DNA of 64,000 bases from Candidatus Tisiphia endosymbiont of Dioctria linearis (GTDB lineage: Bacteria; Pseudomonadota; Alphaproteobacteria; Rickettsiales; Rickettsiaceae): NCBI RefSeq assembly GCF_964026545.1, contig NZ_OZ032156.1:744001-808000 (forward strand), read 5' to 3'. A model generated the notes under the pieces. The model was not told the origin of the DNA and searched no databases. It was given only the letters and a program-made list of their open reading frames with translations. Positions 57,201-64,000 of this stretch are shown here, piece by piece. Position numbers and translations under genes: made by a program. Numbering within the stretch: the stretch's first letter is position 1; each line of letters opens with the position of its first letter.

Positions 57201-57352
57201 CAGAATAATAGATGTTAATTTACTATAGATAAATGCTAATCGGGTTAGTTATAACAAGTAAAATAAAAATAAGATTATTTTGAAGACTATATCTTGATAT
57301 TTACAGAAGATAGCATAGAATAATCAAGCAATAAATTGCTTATGAGTTTATT

Positions 57353-58207
57353 ATGTTACATGGGTCTATTAAAAATAACAATGTTGTTTCTTTAGGAGGA
57401 AAACAGCATCCATTCCATCTTGTCGATCCCAGCCCTTGGCCAATTCTGACTGCATTTGCCTTATTGCTTTTAGCTAGTGGTAGCATAATGTTTATGCATC
57501 AATATCGATTTGGTGCATATGTTTTTGGGGCTGGTATTCTTTCGGTGATTTTTTGTGTATATTCCTGGTGGAGTGATGTAATCAAAGAAGGGCTAATTGG
57601 AAAACATCATACTGAGCCAGTAAGGATTGGCTTAAGGATAGGTATGGCATTATTTATCTTGTCAGAGATAATGTTTTTTGCGGCATTTTTTGGATCCTTT
57701 TTTAACGCAAGTCTTTTTCCTGTAGGATTGCTAGATGGTGTATGGGTAGTAAAGCCTGGTATATGGTCTCCTGCATCTATCCAAACATTTGACCCGTTTG
57801 ACATCCCTTTTATTAATACATTGATTCTTTTATTATCTGGTACAACAGTAACATGGGCACATTATGCTGTTGAGGAAAATAATCAGAAAGATTGTGTGAC
57901 TGCTCTTGGTTTGACCATAATATTGGGGGTGTTTTTTAGTTTAATGCAAGCTTACGAATATCATCATGCAACTTTTAAATTTAAAGACGGTATCTATTCT
58001 TCTAATTTTTATTTAGCAACCGGTTTTCATGGTGCGCATGTAATAATTGGCACTATATTCTTAACTGTTTGTTATTATAGAGCACGAAGAGGTGATTTTG
58101 TTAAAGGCAATGGTCATTTAGGTTTTGAATTTGCCGCTTGGTACTGGCATTTTGTCGATGTAGTATGGTTATTTTTATTCACTTTTATATATGTTCTTGG
58201 AAAATGA
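57353..58207 (+). CDS. coxC: Cytochrome c oxidase subunit III
   Basis: 284 residues with seven hydrophobic segments. Signatures are KQHPFHLVDPSPWPILTAFA at the N-terminus, the lipid-binding region RIGMALFILSEIMFFAAFFGSFF, and the C-terminal GFHGAHVIIGTIFL and AAWYWHFVDVVWLFLF. It is a subunit of the aa3-type terminal oxidase of the inner membrane. It is followed by two VirB2-like genes with no metabolic link. Confidence 0.95.
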   Translation: MLHGSIKNNNVVSLGGKQHPFHLVDPSPWPILTAFALLLLASGSIMFMHQYRFGAYVFGAGILSVIFCVYSWWSDVIKEGLIGKHHTEPVRIGLRIGMALFILSEIMFFAAFFGSFFNASLFPVGLLDGVWVVKPGIWSPASIQTFDPFDIPFINTLILLLSGTTVTWAHYAVEENNQKDCVTALGLTIILGVFFSLMQAYEYHHATFKFKDGIYSSNFYLATGFHGAHVIIGTIFLTVCYYRARRGDFVKGNGHLGFEFAAWYWHFVDVVWLFLFTFIYVLGK

Positions 58208-58311
58208 ATTTTTAAATTAACTAATTTGTAGAAATTGCTACTAAAACAACACGCAAGACTTAATTTCTCAGCCATTCTTTAACTAGATTAGCACCATCCG
58301 TATATTAATCC

Positions 58312-58340
58312 TTGAATTGTAAAAAGCTAGCATATAGAAT
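58312..58340 (+). promoter_or_regulatory. Promoter of the first virB2-like gene
   Basis: TTGAAT (58312-58317), 17 bases, TAGAAT (58335-58340). The same arrangement is conserved upstream of the second copy, where intervening sequence has drifted, which supports function. GAGGT lies five bases before the start codon. Confidence 0.55.
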
Positions 58341-58377
58341 CAACGGCATGTCTAATGATTCGTTAATGAGGTAAAAT

Positions 58378-58725
58378 ATGAATGTTTATAGACCATATTG
58401 GGAACAATTTGATAGTAACTTTGTCTGGCGTTTGCTGTTTGTTCTTTGCAGCGTTGCTCTGATTATTGCAGCACCAGATGTTTTTGCTGCTTCTGATGAT
58501 CCGGTAGGTAATGTATTGTGTAATATGATTAAAATATTTCGTGGAAATACGGCTCGTGGTATAGCAGTTATTGGTATAGTTGTACTAGGAATTCAAACTC
58601 TTAGAGGACAATTAAAATGGGAAGTTGCATTGGTTATTGTGACTGGGGTTATAATATTGTTTAAAGCTCCTGAAATTATAAATATGGTAGCTGGTACAGC
58701 CGCTGCTTCAGAAACATGTGTATAA
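58378..58725 (+). CDS. virB2: VirB2-like type IV secretion pilin (copy 1)
   Basis: 115 residues. The first hydrophobic stretch (FVWRLLFVLCSVALIIAA) ends with DVFAASDD, a likely signal peptidase site at about residue 37. The mature part has two hydrophobic helices separated by the short basic turn RGQLKWE (TARGIAVIGIVVLGIQTL and VALVIVTGVIILF), the TrbC/VirB2 fold. VirB2 subunits polymerise into the T4SS pilus. A second copy with its own promoter follows 500 bases on; the two differ mainly at the C-terminus (GTAAASETCV here). Confidence 0.85.
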   Translation: MNVYRPYWEQFDSNFVWRLLFVLCSVALIIAAPDVFAASDDPVGNVLCNMIKIFRGNTARGIAVIGIVVLGIQTLRGQLKWEVALVIVTGVIILFKAPEIINMVAGTAAASETCV

Positions 58726-58744
58726 TGGTAGTAAGTGGTACAGC

Positions 58745-58965
58745 ATAAAAGCGTCATTGCGGAGGCATGAGCCAACGAAGTAATCCAGAAAGTAATTAAA
58801 AATCGATTGCTTCGACCATTACATGGTCTCGCAATGACGTATATGCACCCCAAACGTCATTGCGAGGAGGCGTAAGCCTCCGAAGTAATCCATTTTAATC
58901 GTTTTTTTAGATTGCTTCGTCTCCCACTAAAGTGGCTCTGAGCCATGATGCTTAGCAGTCAGCTT
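58745..58965. repeat. Two adjacent CGTCATTGCGAG palindromes between the virB2-like genes
   Basis: GCGTCATTGCGGAGGCATGA (58750) to TCTCGCAATGACG (58839) is one hairpin. AACGTCATTGCGAGGAGGCG (58853) to AGTGGCTCTGAGCCATGATG (about 58948) is a second, less perfect one. They lie end to end in the same intergenic gap. Confidence 0.78.
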
Positions 58966-59010
58966 TTTTAGTCATCATAAGGAAATAAATAAAAAATTGT
59001 AGCTATGGTG

Positions 59011-59043
59011 GCGACGTTTCCAACTTCTCATCAACTAGCTATA
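59011..59043 (-). repeat. Fragment of the TATAGTCAATTGA element
   Basis: On the minus strand TATAGCTAGTTGATGAGAAG followed by TTGGAAACGTCGC matches the left half of the family with a few changes. The right half is absent. Confidence 0.6.
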
Positions 59044-59152
59044 AGTCTCGTTTAGAATTATACAAACTACTCTCCATATATGGCTAAAACAGCACATAAG
59101 CCCTTATTCCTCAGTAATTCTTTAATTAGATATTCTGCTTTATATTAAATCC

Positions 59153-59181
59153 TTGAATTTTAAAAGGCTACAGTATAGAAT
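59153..59181 (+). promoter_or_regulatory. Promoter of the second virB2-like gene
   Basis: TTGAAT (59153-59158), 17 bases, TAGAAT (59176-59181), duplicated from the region before copy 1. GAGGT precedes the ATG by five bases. Confidence 0.55.
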
Positions 59182-59219
59182 CAGCTGCATGTTTAAACAA
59201 TTCATTAACGAGGTAAAAT

Positions 59220-59582
59220 ATGAATATTTATAGACCATATTTAGAACAATTTGATAGGAACTTCGTCTGGCGTTTGCTGTTTGTTCTTTGCAGTGTTGCT
59301 GTAATTATTGCAGCATCAGATGCTTTTGCTGCTTCTGATGATCCGGTAGGTACAGTGTTGTGTAATATGATTAAAATATTTCGTGGAAATACGGCTCGTG
59401 GTATAGCAGTTATTGGTATAGTTGTACTAGGAATTCAAACTCTCAGAGGACAATTAAAATGGGAAGTTGCACTGGTTATTGTGACTGGGGTTATAATATT
59501 GTTTAAAGCTCCTGACATTATAAATATGGTAGCTGGGTCAACTGATGCAACATGTGGTATCTCAGAGATTGCTAAAACCTAA
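59220..59582 (+). CDS. virB2: VirB2-like type IV secretion pilin (copy 2)
   Basis: 120 residues, about nine in ten identical to copy 1 over the first 105. It has the same signal region (RLLFVLCSVAVIIAASDAFA), Cys at NVLCNMIKI-equivalent position (TVLCNMIKIF) and two mature helices. The C-terminus diverges into GSTDATCGISEIAKT. The difference lies in the part expected to face the pilus surface or lumen, so the copies may have specialised. A strong terminator follows. Confidence 0.85.
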   Translation: MNIYRPYLEQFDRNFVWRLLFVLCSVAVIIAASDAFAASDDPVGTVLCNMIKIFRGNTARGIAVIGIVVLGIQTLRGQLKWEVALVIVTGVIILFKAPDIINMVAGSTDATCGISEIAKT

Positions 59583-59621
59583 ATAGATAAAAAGTGTTAT
59601 CCACAATATCGTTTTAGCTCT

Positions 59622-59662
59622 AGCGGCTCTCCAACAATCTTATTAGCGGGGAGCCGCTTTTG
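59622..59662 (+). terminator. Rho-independent terminator after the second virB2-like gene
   Basis: GCGGCTCTCC (59623-59632) pairs with GGGGAGCCGC (59648-59657) over ten positions, one of them G-T. The loop is 15 bases and TTTT follows. It is the most GC-rich stem in the region and stands alone, unlike the palindromic elements. Confidence 0.75.
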
Positions 59663-59710
59663 CTGACCTAAAGCAATACAGGGAAACTTATAGTATTGAC
59701 ATAGCTATAG

Positions 59711-60160
59711 TTAATTTTCACTTTCTCGCATTTTCTTGTGATATAAAGCACCAAAATCAATTGGATCAATCATCAATGGTTGGAATCCGCCATCCTGAGT
59801 GACATCAGAAATAATCTTTCTGGCAAATGGGAAGATCATTGCTGGACAATGGATCGCTAATATCATCTGGTGTTGATCTTCCGCTATATTAATCAGGTTA
59901 AAAACCCCTGCATATTTTAGGTCTACTATAAATAGCTTATGCTTTTTGCTCATTGCTTTAGCTTCTATACTTAATTCTACCTCATAAAAGTTTTCTTCAG
60001 GTAAATTAGAAATATTAAGGTCTAGGAATAAATCAATTTGTGGATTACGTTCCAAAGACACTAAAGATTTCGGAGCGTCTGGATTTTCAAAAGATAAATC
60101 CTTTATGTATTGGGCGTTAATAGCGATATGTGGCATATCTTGTTGATTAGAGTCTTTCAT
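59711..60160 (-). CDS. secB: Protein-export chaperone SecB
   Basis: 149 residues from the ATG whose complement is at 60158-60160, with AAAGGA about ten bases upstream. An in-frame ATG 51 bases earlier would overlap dcd and is less likely. Family segments are [32 protein letters not shown] and the C-terminal [32 protein letters not shown]. SecB keeps preproteins unfolded and hands them to SecA. It follows dcd by 28 bases. Confidence 0.95.
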   Translation of the reverse strand: MKDSNQQDMPHIAINAQYIKDLSFENPDAPKSLVSLERNPQIDLFLDLNISNLPEENFYEVELSIEAKAMSKKHKLFIVDLKYAGVFNLINIAEDQHQMILAIHCPAMIFPFARKIISDVTQDGGFQPLMIDPIDFGALYHKKMRESEN

Positions 60161-60188
60161 AACAAATAGTCCTTTTATATTAAAATTT

Positions 60189-60755
60189 TTAAGTTCTTGG
60201 CAAGGTAACACCTTGCTGTTTCATATATTTTCCATGACGATCAGCATAAGATGTATTACAAATTTGATCGCCTTTTAAAAATAAAAATTGACACGCTCCC
60301 TCATTAGCATAAATTTTTGCCGGCAATGGAGTGGTATTAGAAAATTCTAATGTTACATGTCCTTCCCATTCAGGTTCTAATGGTGTTACGTTAACAATTA
60401 TACCGCATCTGGCATAGGTTGATTTACCAACGCAAATAACTAATACATCTCTTGGAATCTTAAAATATTCAATTGTTCTTGCTAAGGCAAAACTGTTTGG
60501 TGGAATAATACAAACATCAACCTCTCTATCTACCAAGCTGCATTCAGTGAAATTTTTGGGATCAACTATTGCCGAATTGATATTAGTAAATATTTTGAAT
60601 TCCTTTGAGACTCTTGCATCATAACCATACGAAGATAAACCATAAGAAATAATTTTCTCTGAGTTATTTAATTTAATCTGCGTATCAGTAAAAGGTGCAA
60701 TCATATTATGTTCTACAGACATTTTTCTTATCCAATTATCAGACATAATGGTCAT
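60189..60755 (-). CDS. dcd: dCTP deaminase
   Basis: 188 residues from ATG 60755; ATG 60746 (MSDNWIRK) is three codons later and equally possible. Conserved parts are [67 protein letters not shown] with the catalytic Glu, and CQFLFLKGD. It makes dUTP from dCTP for thymidylate synthesis. It is co-oriented with secB. Confidence 0.95.
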   Translation of the reverse strand: MTIMSDNWIRKMSVEHNMIAPFTDTQIKLNNSEKIISYGLSSYGYDARVSKEFKIFTNINSAIVDPKNFTECSLVDREVDVCIIPPNSFALARTIEYFKIPRDVLVICVGKSTYARCGIIVNVTPLEPEWEGHVTLEFSNTTPLPAKIYANEGACQFLFLKGDQICNTSYADRHGKYMKQQGVTLPRT

Positions 60756-60862
60756 ATATAATTACACATAATTATGGTTAAATTCCCGAGCAATATAGAT
60801 AATATAGTAAAAAGTTAAAAGCACTAAGTGTTTTTAGAATATTTTTATTAAATTAAATGATT

Positions 60863-60884
60863 TTTGTTCACAGAGCCTAAGTTT
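60863..60884. repeat. Mini-element right end, solitary
   Basis: TTTTTGTTCACAGAGCCTAA matches the right terminus of the element at 26371-26531 for about 19 bases. No matching left end is seen nearby. Confidence 0.6.
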
Positions 60885-60991
60885 CTGCAAATAATAAATT
60901 TATTAATATCGATGAAAAATTACTTGATTAAGCTATAGCTTTATATTATTATTAGTTGAAATAGATAGATAAATATTAAATTATTATCATA

Positions 60992-61459
60992 ATGGATGAA
61001 TCTAATAAACCAAAGGAAAAAATAAACTTAATTATAGGTATGCGTTTAAAAAAGCGTCGTATAATGTTGGGTATAAGCCAACAAGAATTGAGTGAAGCTA
61101 TTAATCTTAGTGTAAAGCAGATACAAAGATATGAAGATGCTACTACCCCGATAGCTGGTAGTATATTGTATTTTTTTGCAAAATTATTAAATGTATCTAT
61201 CAAGTATTTTCTTGATACAGATGAAGATACTGATACATCAGATGATTACCTATTTGATACACAAGATGATAATAGGTTTTTGAATGACATTATTGCAGAG
61301 GATAAGGTAGAATATTTAGTACCTTTAAAATACAATACAGAAAAAGAATTATCCTATCTTATTAAAGTATTTACCAAAATTCAAAATCAGCAGATTAGAC
61401 AAAAAATAGTTGAGCTTATTAGGTCAATAGTAGAATCTCAAGACGCGGATACGGGATAA
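60992..61459 (+). CDS. XRE-family helix-turn-helix transcriptional regulator
   Basis: 155 residues. The HTH at about residues 15-67 reads GMRLKKRRIMLGISQQELSE then LSVKQIQRYEDATTPIAGSI, a complete XRE/Cro domain. An acidic linker (DTDEDTDTSDDYLFD) and a C-terminal helical region follow. Such regulators are widespread in Rickettsiales, including next to mobile DNA. The target is unknown. It overlaps the TPR gene on the other strand by about 22 bases. Confidence 0.8.
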   Translation: MDESNKPKEKINLIIGMRLKKRRIMLGISQQELSEAINLSVKQIQRYEDATTPIAGSILYFFAKLLNVSIKYFLDTDEDTDTSDDYLFDTQDDNRFLNDIIAEDKVEYLVPLKYNTEKELSYLIKVFTKIQNQQIRQKIVELIRSIVESQDADTG

Positions 61460-61725
61460 GAATAAATATAACTTAAATAGTCAACTAATTTTATGTTAAT
61501 AAAAACAATATTCAATAACTCATTAGCATGGGATATGGTTTTGATGGTTAATACTCCCTTAATTTCATGTGATATTTTAGCAAGATATCTTTTATTACCT
61601 TCTGGGATAATTACTTTAGAATCATCTTTACCTAGTTGTATTGCTTTGTCATAATTTTTAACTGCTTCTTGGTAATTTCCCATCTCAAAATAGACCGAAC
61701 CATTTCTAGTAATAGCACTTAACAT
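61438..61725 (-). CDS. TPR-repeat protein, probably a fragment
   Basis: 95 residues. One tetratricopeptide repeat is clear (AITRNGSVYFEMGNYQEAVKNYDKAIQLG). The rest (KDDSKVIIPEGNKRYLAKIS) is conserved in a second copy at 56782-56955 but is not TPR. A full TPR protein would have several repeats, so this is likely the end of a larger gene or a decayed gene with a new start. It sits among transposase stubs. Confidence 0.55.
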   Translation of the reverse strand: MLSAITRNGSVYFEMGNYQEAVKNYDKAIQLGKDDSKVIIPEGNKRYLAKISHEIKGVLTIKTISHANELLNIVFINIKLVDYLSYIYSYPVSAS

Positions 61726-61778
61726 TATATGTAAATATTAGTTATAATGATAGATATAATAAATTTTGTAATAGCAAT

Positions 61779-61877
61779 ATGGTGGCACCATACAGTTACG
61801 ATTTACGTTTTAGAGTTATAAGCATTGTAGCCGTATCAGTAAATTCATCGTCTACTTACATCATAAGTTTTAAGTAA
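61779..61877 (+). pseudogene. IS630-type transposase, N-terminal stub
   Basis: ATG 61779 gives MVAPYSYDLRFRVISIVAVS and stops after 32 codons. PYSYDLRxRVI is the start of IS630-family transposases; the helix-turn-helix that should follow is lost. Confidence 0.65.
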
Positions 61878-62018
61878 ACGACCAATTTCATATTGACGAT
61901 CTTTTAATAATAATTGATAAACCAATTATTATATGATAACATTAGTATGTTATTATTAAGGGTTTCCTTTCTAATTTTTTTCAACAAATTCACTACATGA
62001 CTTTCTAGAGTATCAATT

Positions 62019-62618
62019 ATGCAAGATACAAATACTAAAGATTTACGTAATATCATAAGTGCTATTAGTACTAAACTGTATGAAAATGACATAGTAGCTG
62101 AAGTATATTACAGATTAAAAGACCCTTATTCTACTTTAAAGAAGGTATTACGAAAGACTATTGCTTTGAAAGAATTAACTGACCTAGTTGCTTTTAGGGT
62201 TATAGTTGACAAACAAGAAGATTGTTATAAAGTATTGGATATTATTTATAGTATCTATTCTGTTAATGTAGAAAAGTCTAAAAATTATATTGATAATCCT
62301 AAGAATAATGGTTACCGTTCTTTGCATGTAATAGCTGTAGTTGATATCTGTAAACGTAACATAGAAATACAAATACGAACCAGAGAGATGCATAATATAG
62401 CAGAATTTGATACAGCAAACCATAATGAATATAAAAGAACGCAGGAAACAAAGTTAATAAGGAAGTTATTCTCTAATGTAAGAATTGCCGATATTAATAC
62501 TGAGATAAATAATGCATATGATATTTTTGTCCGGTTTAATTGGACTATACCGGAGCTTATTGCTTATGAGCAAGCAATTGAAAATCTTTGTCATAATTTC
62601 CAAAATAATTTGGCATGA
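62019..62618 (+). CDS. RelA/SpoT synthetase-domain protein (small alarmone synthetase-like)
   Basis: 199 residues, only the synthetase domain. Motifs in order are YRLKDPYSTLKKVLRK, ELTDLVAFRVIVDKQEDCYKV, NYIDNPKNNGYRSLHVIAVV, IEIQIRTREMHNIAEF and the His in TANHNEYK. The residues needed for pyrophosphate transfer to GTP/GDP appear present. No HD hydrolase, TGS or ACT domain is attached. Rickettsia genomes carry several spoT paralogues and fragments, some within integrated elements. Here it is flanked by IS630 and IS110 stubs. Confidence 0.8.
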   Translation: MQDTNTKDLRNIISAISTKLYENDIVAEVYYRLKDPYSTLKKVLRKTIALKELTDLVAFRVIVDKQEDCYKVLDIIYSIYSVNVEKSKNYIDNPKNNGYRSLHVIAVVDICKRNIEIQIRTREMHNIAEFDTANHNEYKRTQETKLIRKLFSNVRIADINTEINNAYDIFVRFNWTIPELIAYEQAIENLCHNFQNNLA

Positions 62619-62670
62619 TATATGCTCAAATAATTTAAAGAATTGAGACATAAAACTTAAGTAACGTAAT

Positions 62671-62775
62671 GGATATAGCCAACTTACAGAAAGAGAAGCA
62701 TATACTAATCTTCTAGAAATAGGAATAAACCTAAGACAAAAAATGGGAAATTCAGGATGGAAATTACTACAATTG
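62671..62775 (+). pseudogene. Possible transposase-like N-terminal remnant
   Basis: From 62671 the frame reads GYSQLTEREAYTNLLEIGIN and LRQKMGNS before a stop. YxQLTxxExY with LLEIGI is reminiscent of the start of IS30-type transposases. The match is short and I hold it loosely. Confidence 0.3.
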
Positions 62776-62855
62776 GTATAGATATTGCAAAAAGAATTTT
62801 TCAAATTTACGGTGTAGATAAAAATGGCAAAACACATAACAAGCTAGCTATATAG
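62757..62855 (+). pseudogene. IS110-type transposase, N-terminal stub
   Basis: ATG 62757 gives MEITTIGIDIAKRIFQIYGV followed by [12 protein letters not shown] and stop. MxxTxIGIDxAKxxFQxxGVD is the standard start of IS110-family transposases. The remaining roughly 300 codons are missing, and the stub runs into the 3' end of rsmA. Confidence 0.75.
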
Positions 62856-63800
62856 TAATTCATTTGAATATAATTTTGCTAAAGATAAATAATCTTGTGG
62901 TGATAAATTTTCAGATCGCGAAGAATTATCAATTTTTAATTCTGCTAGCAAATCTTCTATACACGAAGTTAGTGTTTTCAAAGATGATTTAATCATTTTA
63001 CGTCGCTTGCCAAAGGCTAGTCTAGTTATTAACTCGACTTTTTCAATTAGTTCAGCTGTTAATGCATTATTGTTATAAGGTACGAGTTTAACTATAGCCG
63101 AGTGGACTTTTGGTGCCGGATAGAAAGCTTGCGGATTAACATCAAAGCATTTTTCAACAGAACAAAGTAACTGACATATTACTGATAATCTTCCGTAGGA
63201 TTTTGTTCCAACTTTACCACATATTCGGTCTACAACCTCCTTTTGCAGCATTAAAGTCATACTATTTATTAATGGTAATTTTTTTAACCATTTGATGACT
63301 AACTCTGTACCTATTTGGTAAGGTAAATTTGAAATAATAGTTATTTTGTTATAGTCAATTGATGAGAAGTTGGGGACGTTGTCACTCGTCGCTCGCCTAT
63401 TATTTATAGGCGTCGCTCCATCGCTCCTAGCCCCAAATTCTCCTGAATTGACTATAGTACTTAAAGCTGATAGATCAAATTTAGTAGCATCCGAATGAAT
63501 AATGTGCAGATTAGGGGACAATTCTCTTATTTCCATAAGTAAAGGTATACATCTAACGTCAGTTTCAATAACAGTTAAAGATTTAGGGTTGTAGGCAAGA
63601 ATAGCTCTAGTGAGTCCGGCTGTACCAGGGCCAATTTCTAAGACCAAATCATTTTCTTGCAGCCCACTAACTCGAACTATTTTATCACATAGGCTACTAT
63701 CAAAAATGAAATTTTGACCATATTTCTTAATAGGAGTAATACCATGTTTGCTAGCATGCTTTGCAATTGAAGGTAAGGCATTTAAATTATTTAAGATCAC
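62844..63800 (-). CDS. rsmA: 16S rRNA adenine dimethyltransferase RsmA (KsgA) with an in-frame palindromic-element insert
   Basis: 318 residues; relatives have about 270. Motif I is [17 protein letters not shown] (about residues 53-69), and the adenine-methylation motif is [15 protein letters not shown] (about 159). Residues about 115-150 ([20 protein letters not shown] and on to FSSIDY) are the translated TATAGTCAATTGA element, placed just before the strand that leads to NLPY. The GTG start shares GTGA with the stop of the surA-like gene upstream. The enzyme dimethylates A1518/A1519 of 16S rRNA. The insert near a catalytic motif is striking. Confidence 0.94.
   Translation of the reverse strand: MILNNLNALPSIAKHASKHGITPIKKYGQNFIFDSSLCDKIVRVSGLQENDLVLEIGPGTAGLTRAILAYNPKSLTVIETDVRCIPLLMEIRELSPNLHIIHSDATKFDLSALSTIVNSGEFGARSDGATPINNRRATSDNVPNFSSIDYNKITIISNLPYQIGTELVIKWLKKLPLINSMTLMLQKEVVDRICGKVGTKSYGRLSVICQLLCSVEKCFDVNPQAFYPAPKVHSAIVKLVPYNNNALTAELIEKVELITRLAFGKRRKMIKSSLKTLTSCIEDLLAELKIDNSSRSENLSPQDYLSLAKLYSNELLYS
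63350..63456 (-). repeat. Palindromic element, TATAGTCAATTGA family, in frame inside rsmA
   Basis: TATAGTCAATTGATGAGAAG to TCCTGAATTGACTATA, 107 bases with the inner palindrome CGCCTATTATTTATAGGCG. The same frame as in pheT is used, giving [20 protein letters not shown]. Confidence 0.93.
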
Positions 63801-64000
63801 AAAGGTAGCATTATTTTGATATATGCTTTCTTACGCATATCTTCAAAGTATTTTTGTGATTTTTGTGACATTTTCTTATTAGCTAACAAATTTACTACGT
63901 AATTATTTTCATCGCTAGTAACATTAATCATCTGCTTATCACACATTAAGATTAATTTAAATCCATCTTGCATCTCGAAAACATTACTTTTTTCTCCTGT
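63797..64000 (-). CDS. surA: SurA-like periplasmic chaperone/isomerase, C-terminal end (partial)
   Basis: 67 codons enter from the right edge and end in TGA (complement at 63797-63799). The peptide [18 protein letters not shown] resembles the end of a parvulin domain, and [17 protein letters not shown] resembles the C-terminal helix of SurA (YLRDLRRDAFI). surA upstream of ksgA is a common arrangement. The 5' part lies outside the window, so the call rests on this tail and on context. Confidence 0.65.
   Translation of the reverse strand, partial: TGEKSNVFEMQDGFKLILMCDKQMINVTSDENNYVVNLLANKKMSQKSQKYFEDMRKKAYIKIMLPL

Larger units (their letters stand above)
56749..57352. other. Intergenic region upstream of coxC with remnants
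   Basis: The stretch holds a TPR-gene fragment (56782-56955), a 30-codon open frame at 57008-57097 (MADDFDDGRRWKDTAYLAQF) of unknown origin, and a CATTGCGAGGAG palindrome at 57111-57200. No complete gene is seen. Confidence 0.55.

Noticed and set aside
62466..62837. Minus-strand frame of 123 codons
   Set aside because: It is antisense to the RelA/SpoT gene and the transposase remnants, and shows no recognisable domain.

Overview
The window is AT-rich chromosomal DNA from a Rickettsia species (Alphaproteobacteria, Rickettsiales). The evidence is the gene order (glpT-like transporter, ndk, mnmG, rsmG, parA, parB), a Sca-family autotransporter, an rpsU gene divergent from a COQ9-family gene, VirB2-like pilin genes, and Rickettsia palindromic elements (RPEs) lying both between genes and in frame inside ileS, pheT and rsmA. 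No single base pair identifies the species.

Layout. 1-120 is the 3' end of gltA. 329-2425 (minus) is the tolQ-tolR-tolA operon, divergent from der. 4014-4935 (minus) holds comF and a small lipoprotein. 5091-11605 (plus) is a conserved block: a phosphate-ester/phosphate antiporter, ndk, mnmG, rsmG, parA, parB and a transaldolase-like aldolase, with a near-consensus parS site inside rsmG. 11676-12987 is an accessory type II restriction-modification pair. 13106-17574 carries ettA, a TatB-like protein, mltG, cyaY, a cytidylyltransferase and a decayed glycerophosphotransferase-like gene. 17563-22073 (minus) is tyrS, ppdK and rpsU; 22244-26261 (plus) is the COQ9-like gene and ileS. 26262-26783 is a nest of repeats. 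26784-29362 (minus) is a single-chain restriction-modification gene interrupted by a frameshift at an A8 run. 29775-35462 (minus) encodes a 1895-residue autotransporter. 35752-38689 (minus) is ubiE-ubiB-xthA. 38880-41795 (plus) is mutM, rpoZ, acpS, tRNA-Cys and a Xer recombinase. 41806-45335 (minus) is pheS-pheT. 45336-46033 holds transposase remnants. 46034-49487 (minus) has a DUF721/DciA-like gene, a WecA/MraY-type transferase, radC, map and ctaG. rpoH, tRNA-Phe, a parvulin isomerase and secA follow. 55005-56748 is an ABC exporter gene broken by one frameshift. 56749-62855 is a plastic zone: coxC, two tandem virB2-like genes, secB and dcd, an XRE regulator, TPR remnants, transposase stubs and a RelA/SpoT synthetase. 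rsmA and the 3' end of a surA-like gene close the window on the minus strand.

Housekeeping genes form tight operons, often with 4-base stop/start overlaps: parA-parB, rpoZ-acpS, ubiE-ubiB-xthA, pheS-pheT, radC-glycosyltransferase and surA-rsmA. Accessory DNA sits in the gaps and is mostly decaying. At least three palindromic repeat families and a miniature inverted-repeat element account for most intergenic sequence. The most unusual observations are the two restriction-modification loci, the same RPE sequence being used both as protein insert and as intergenic hairpin, a 161-base mini-element nested inside a perfect 27-base inverted repeat, and the tandem virB2 duplication with its duplicated promoter.
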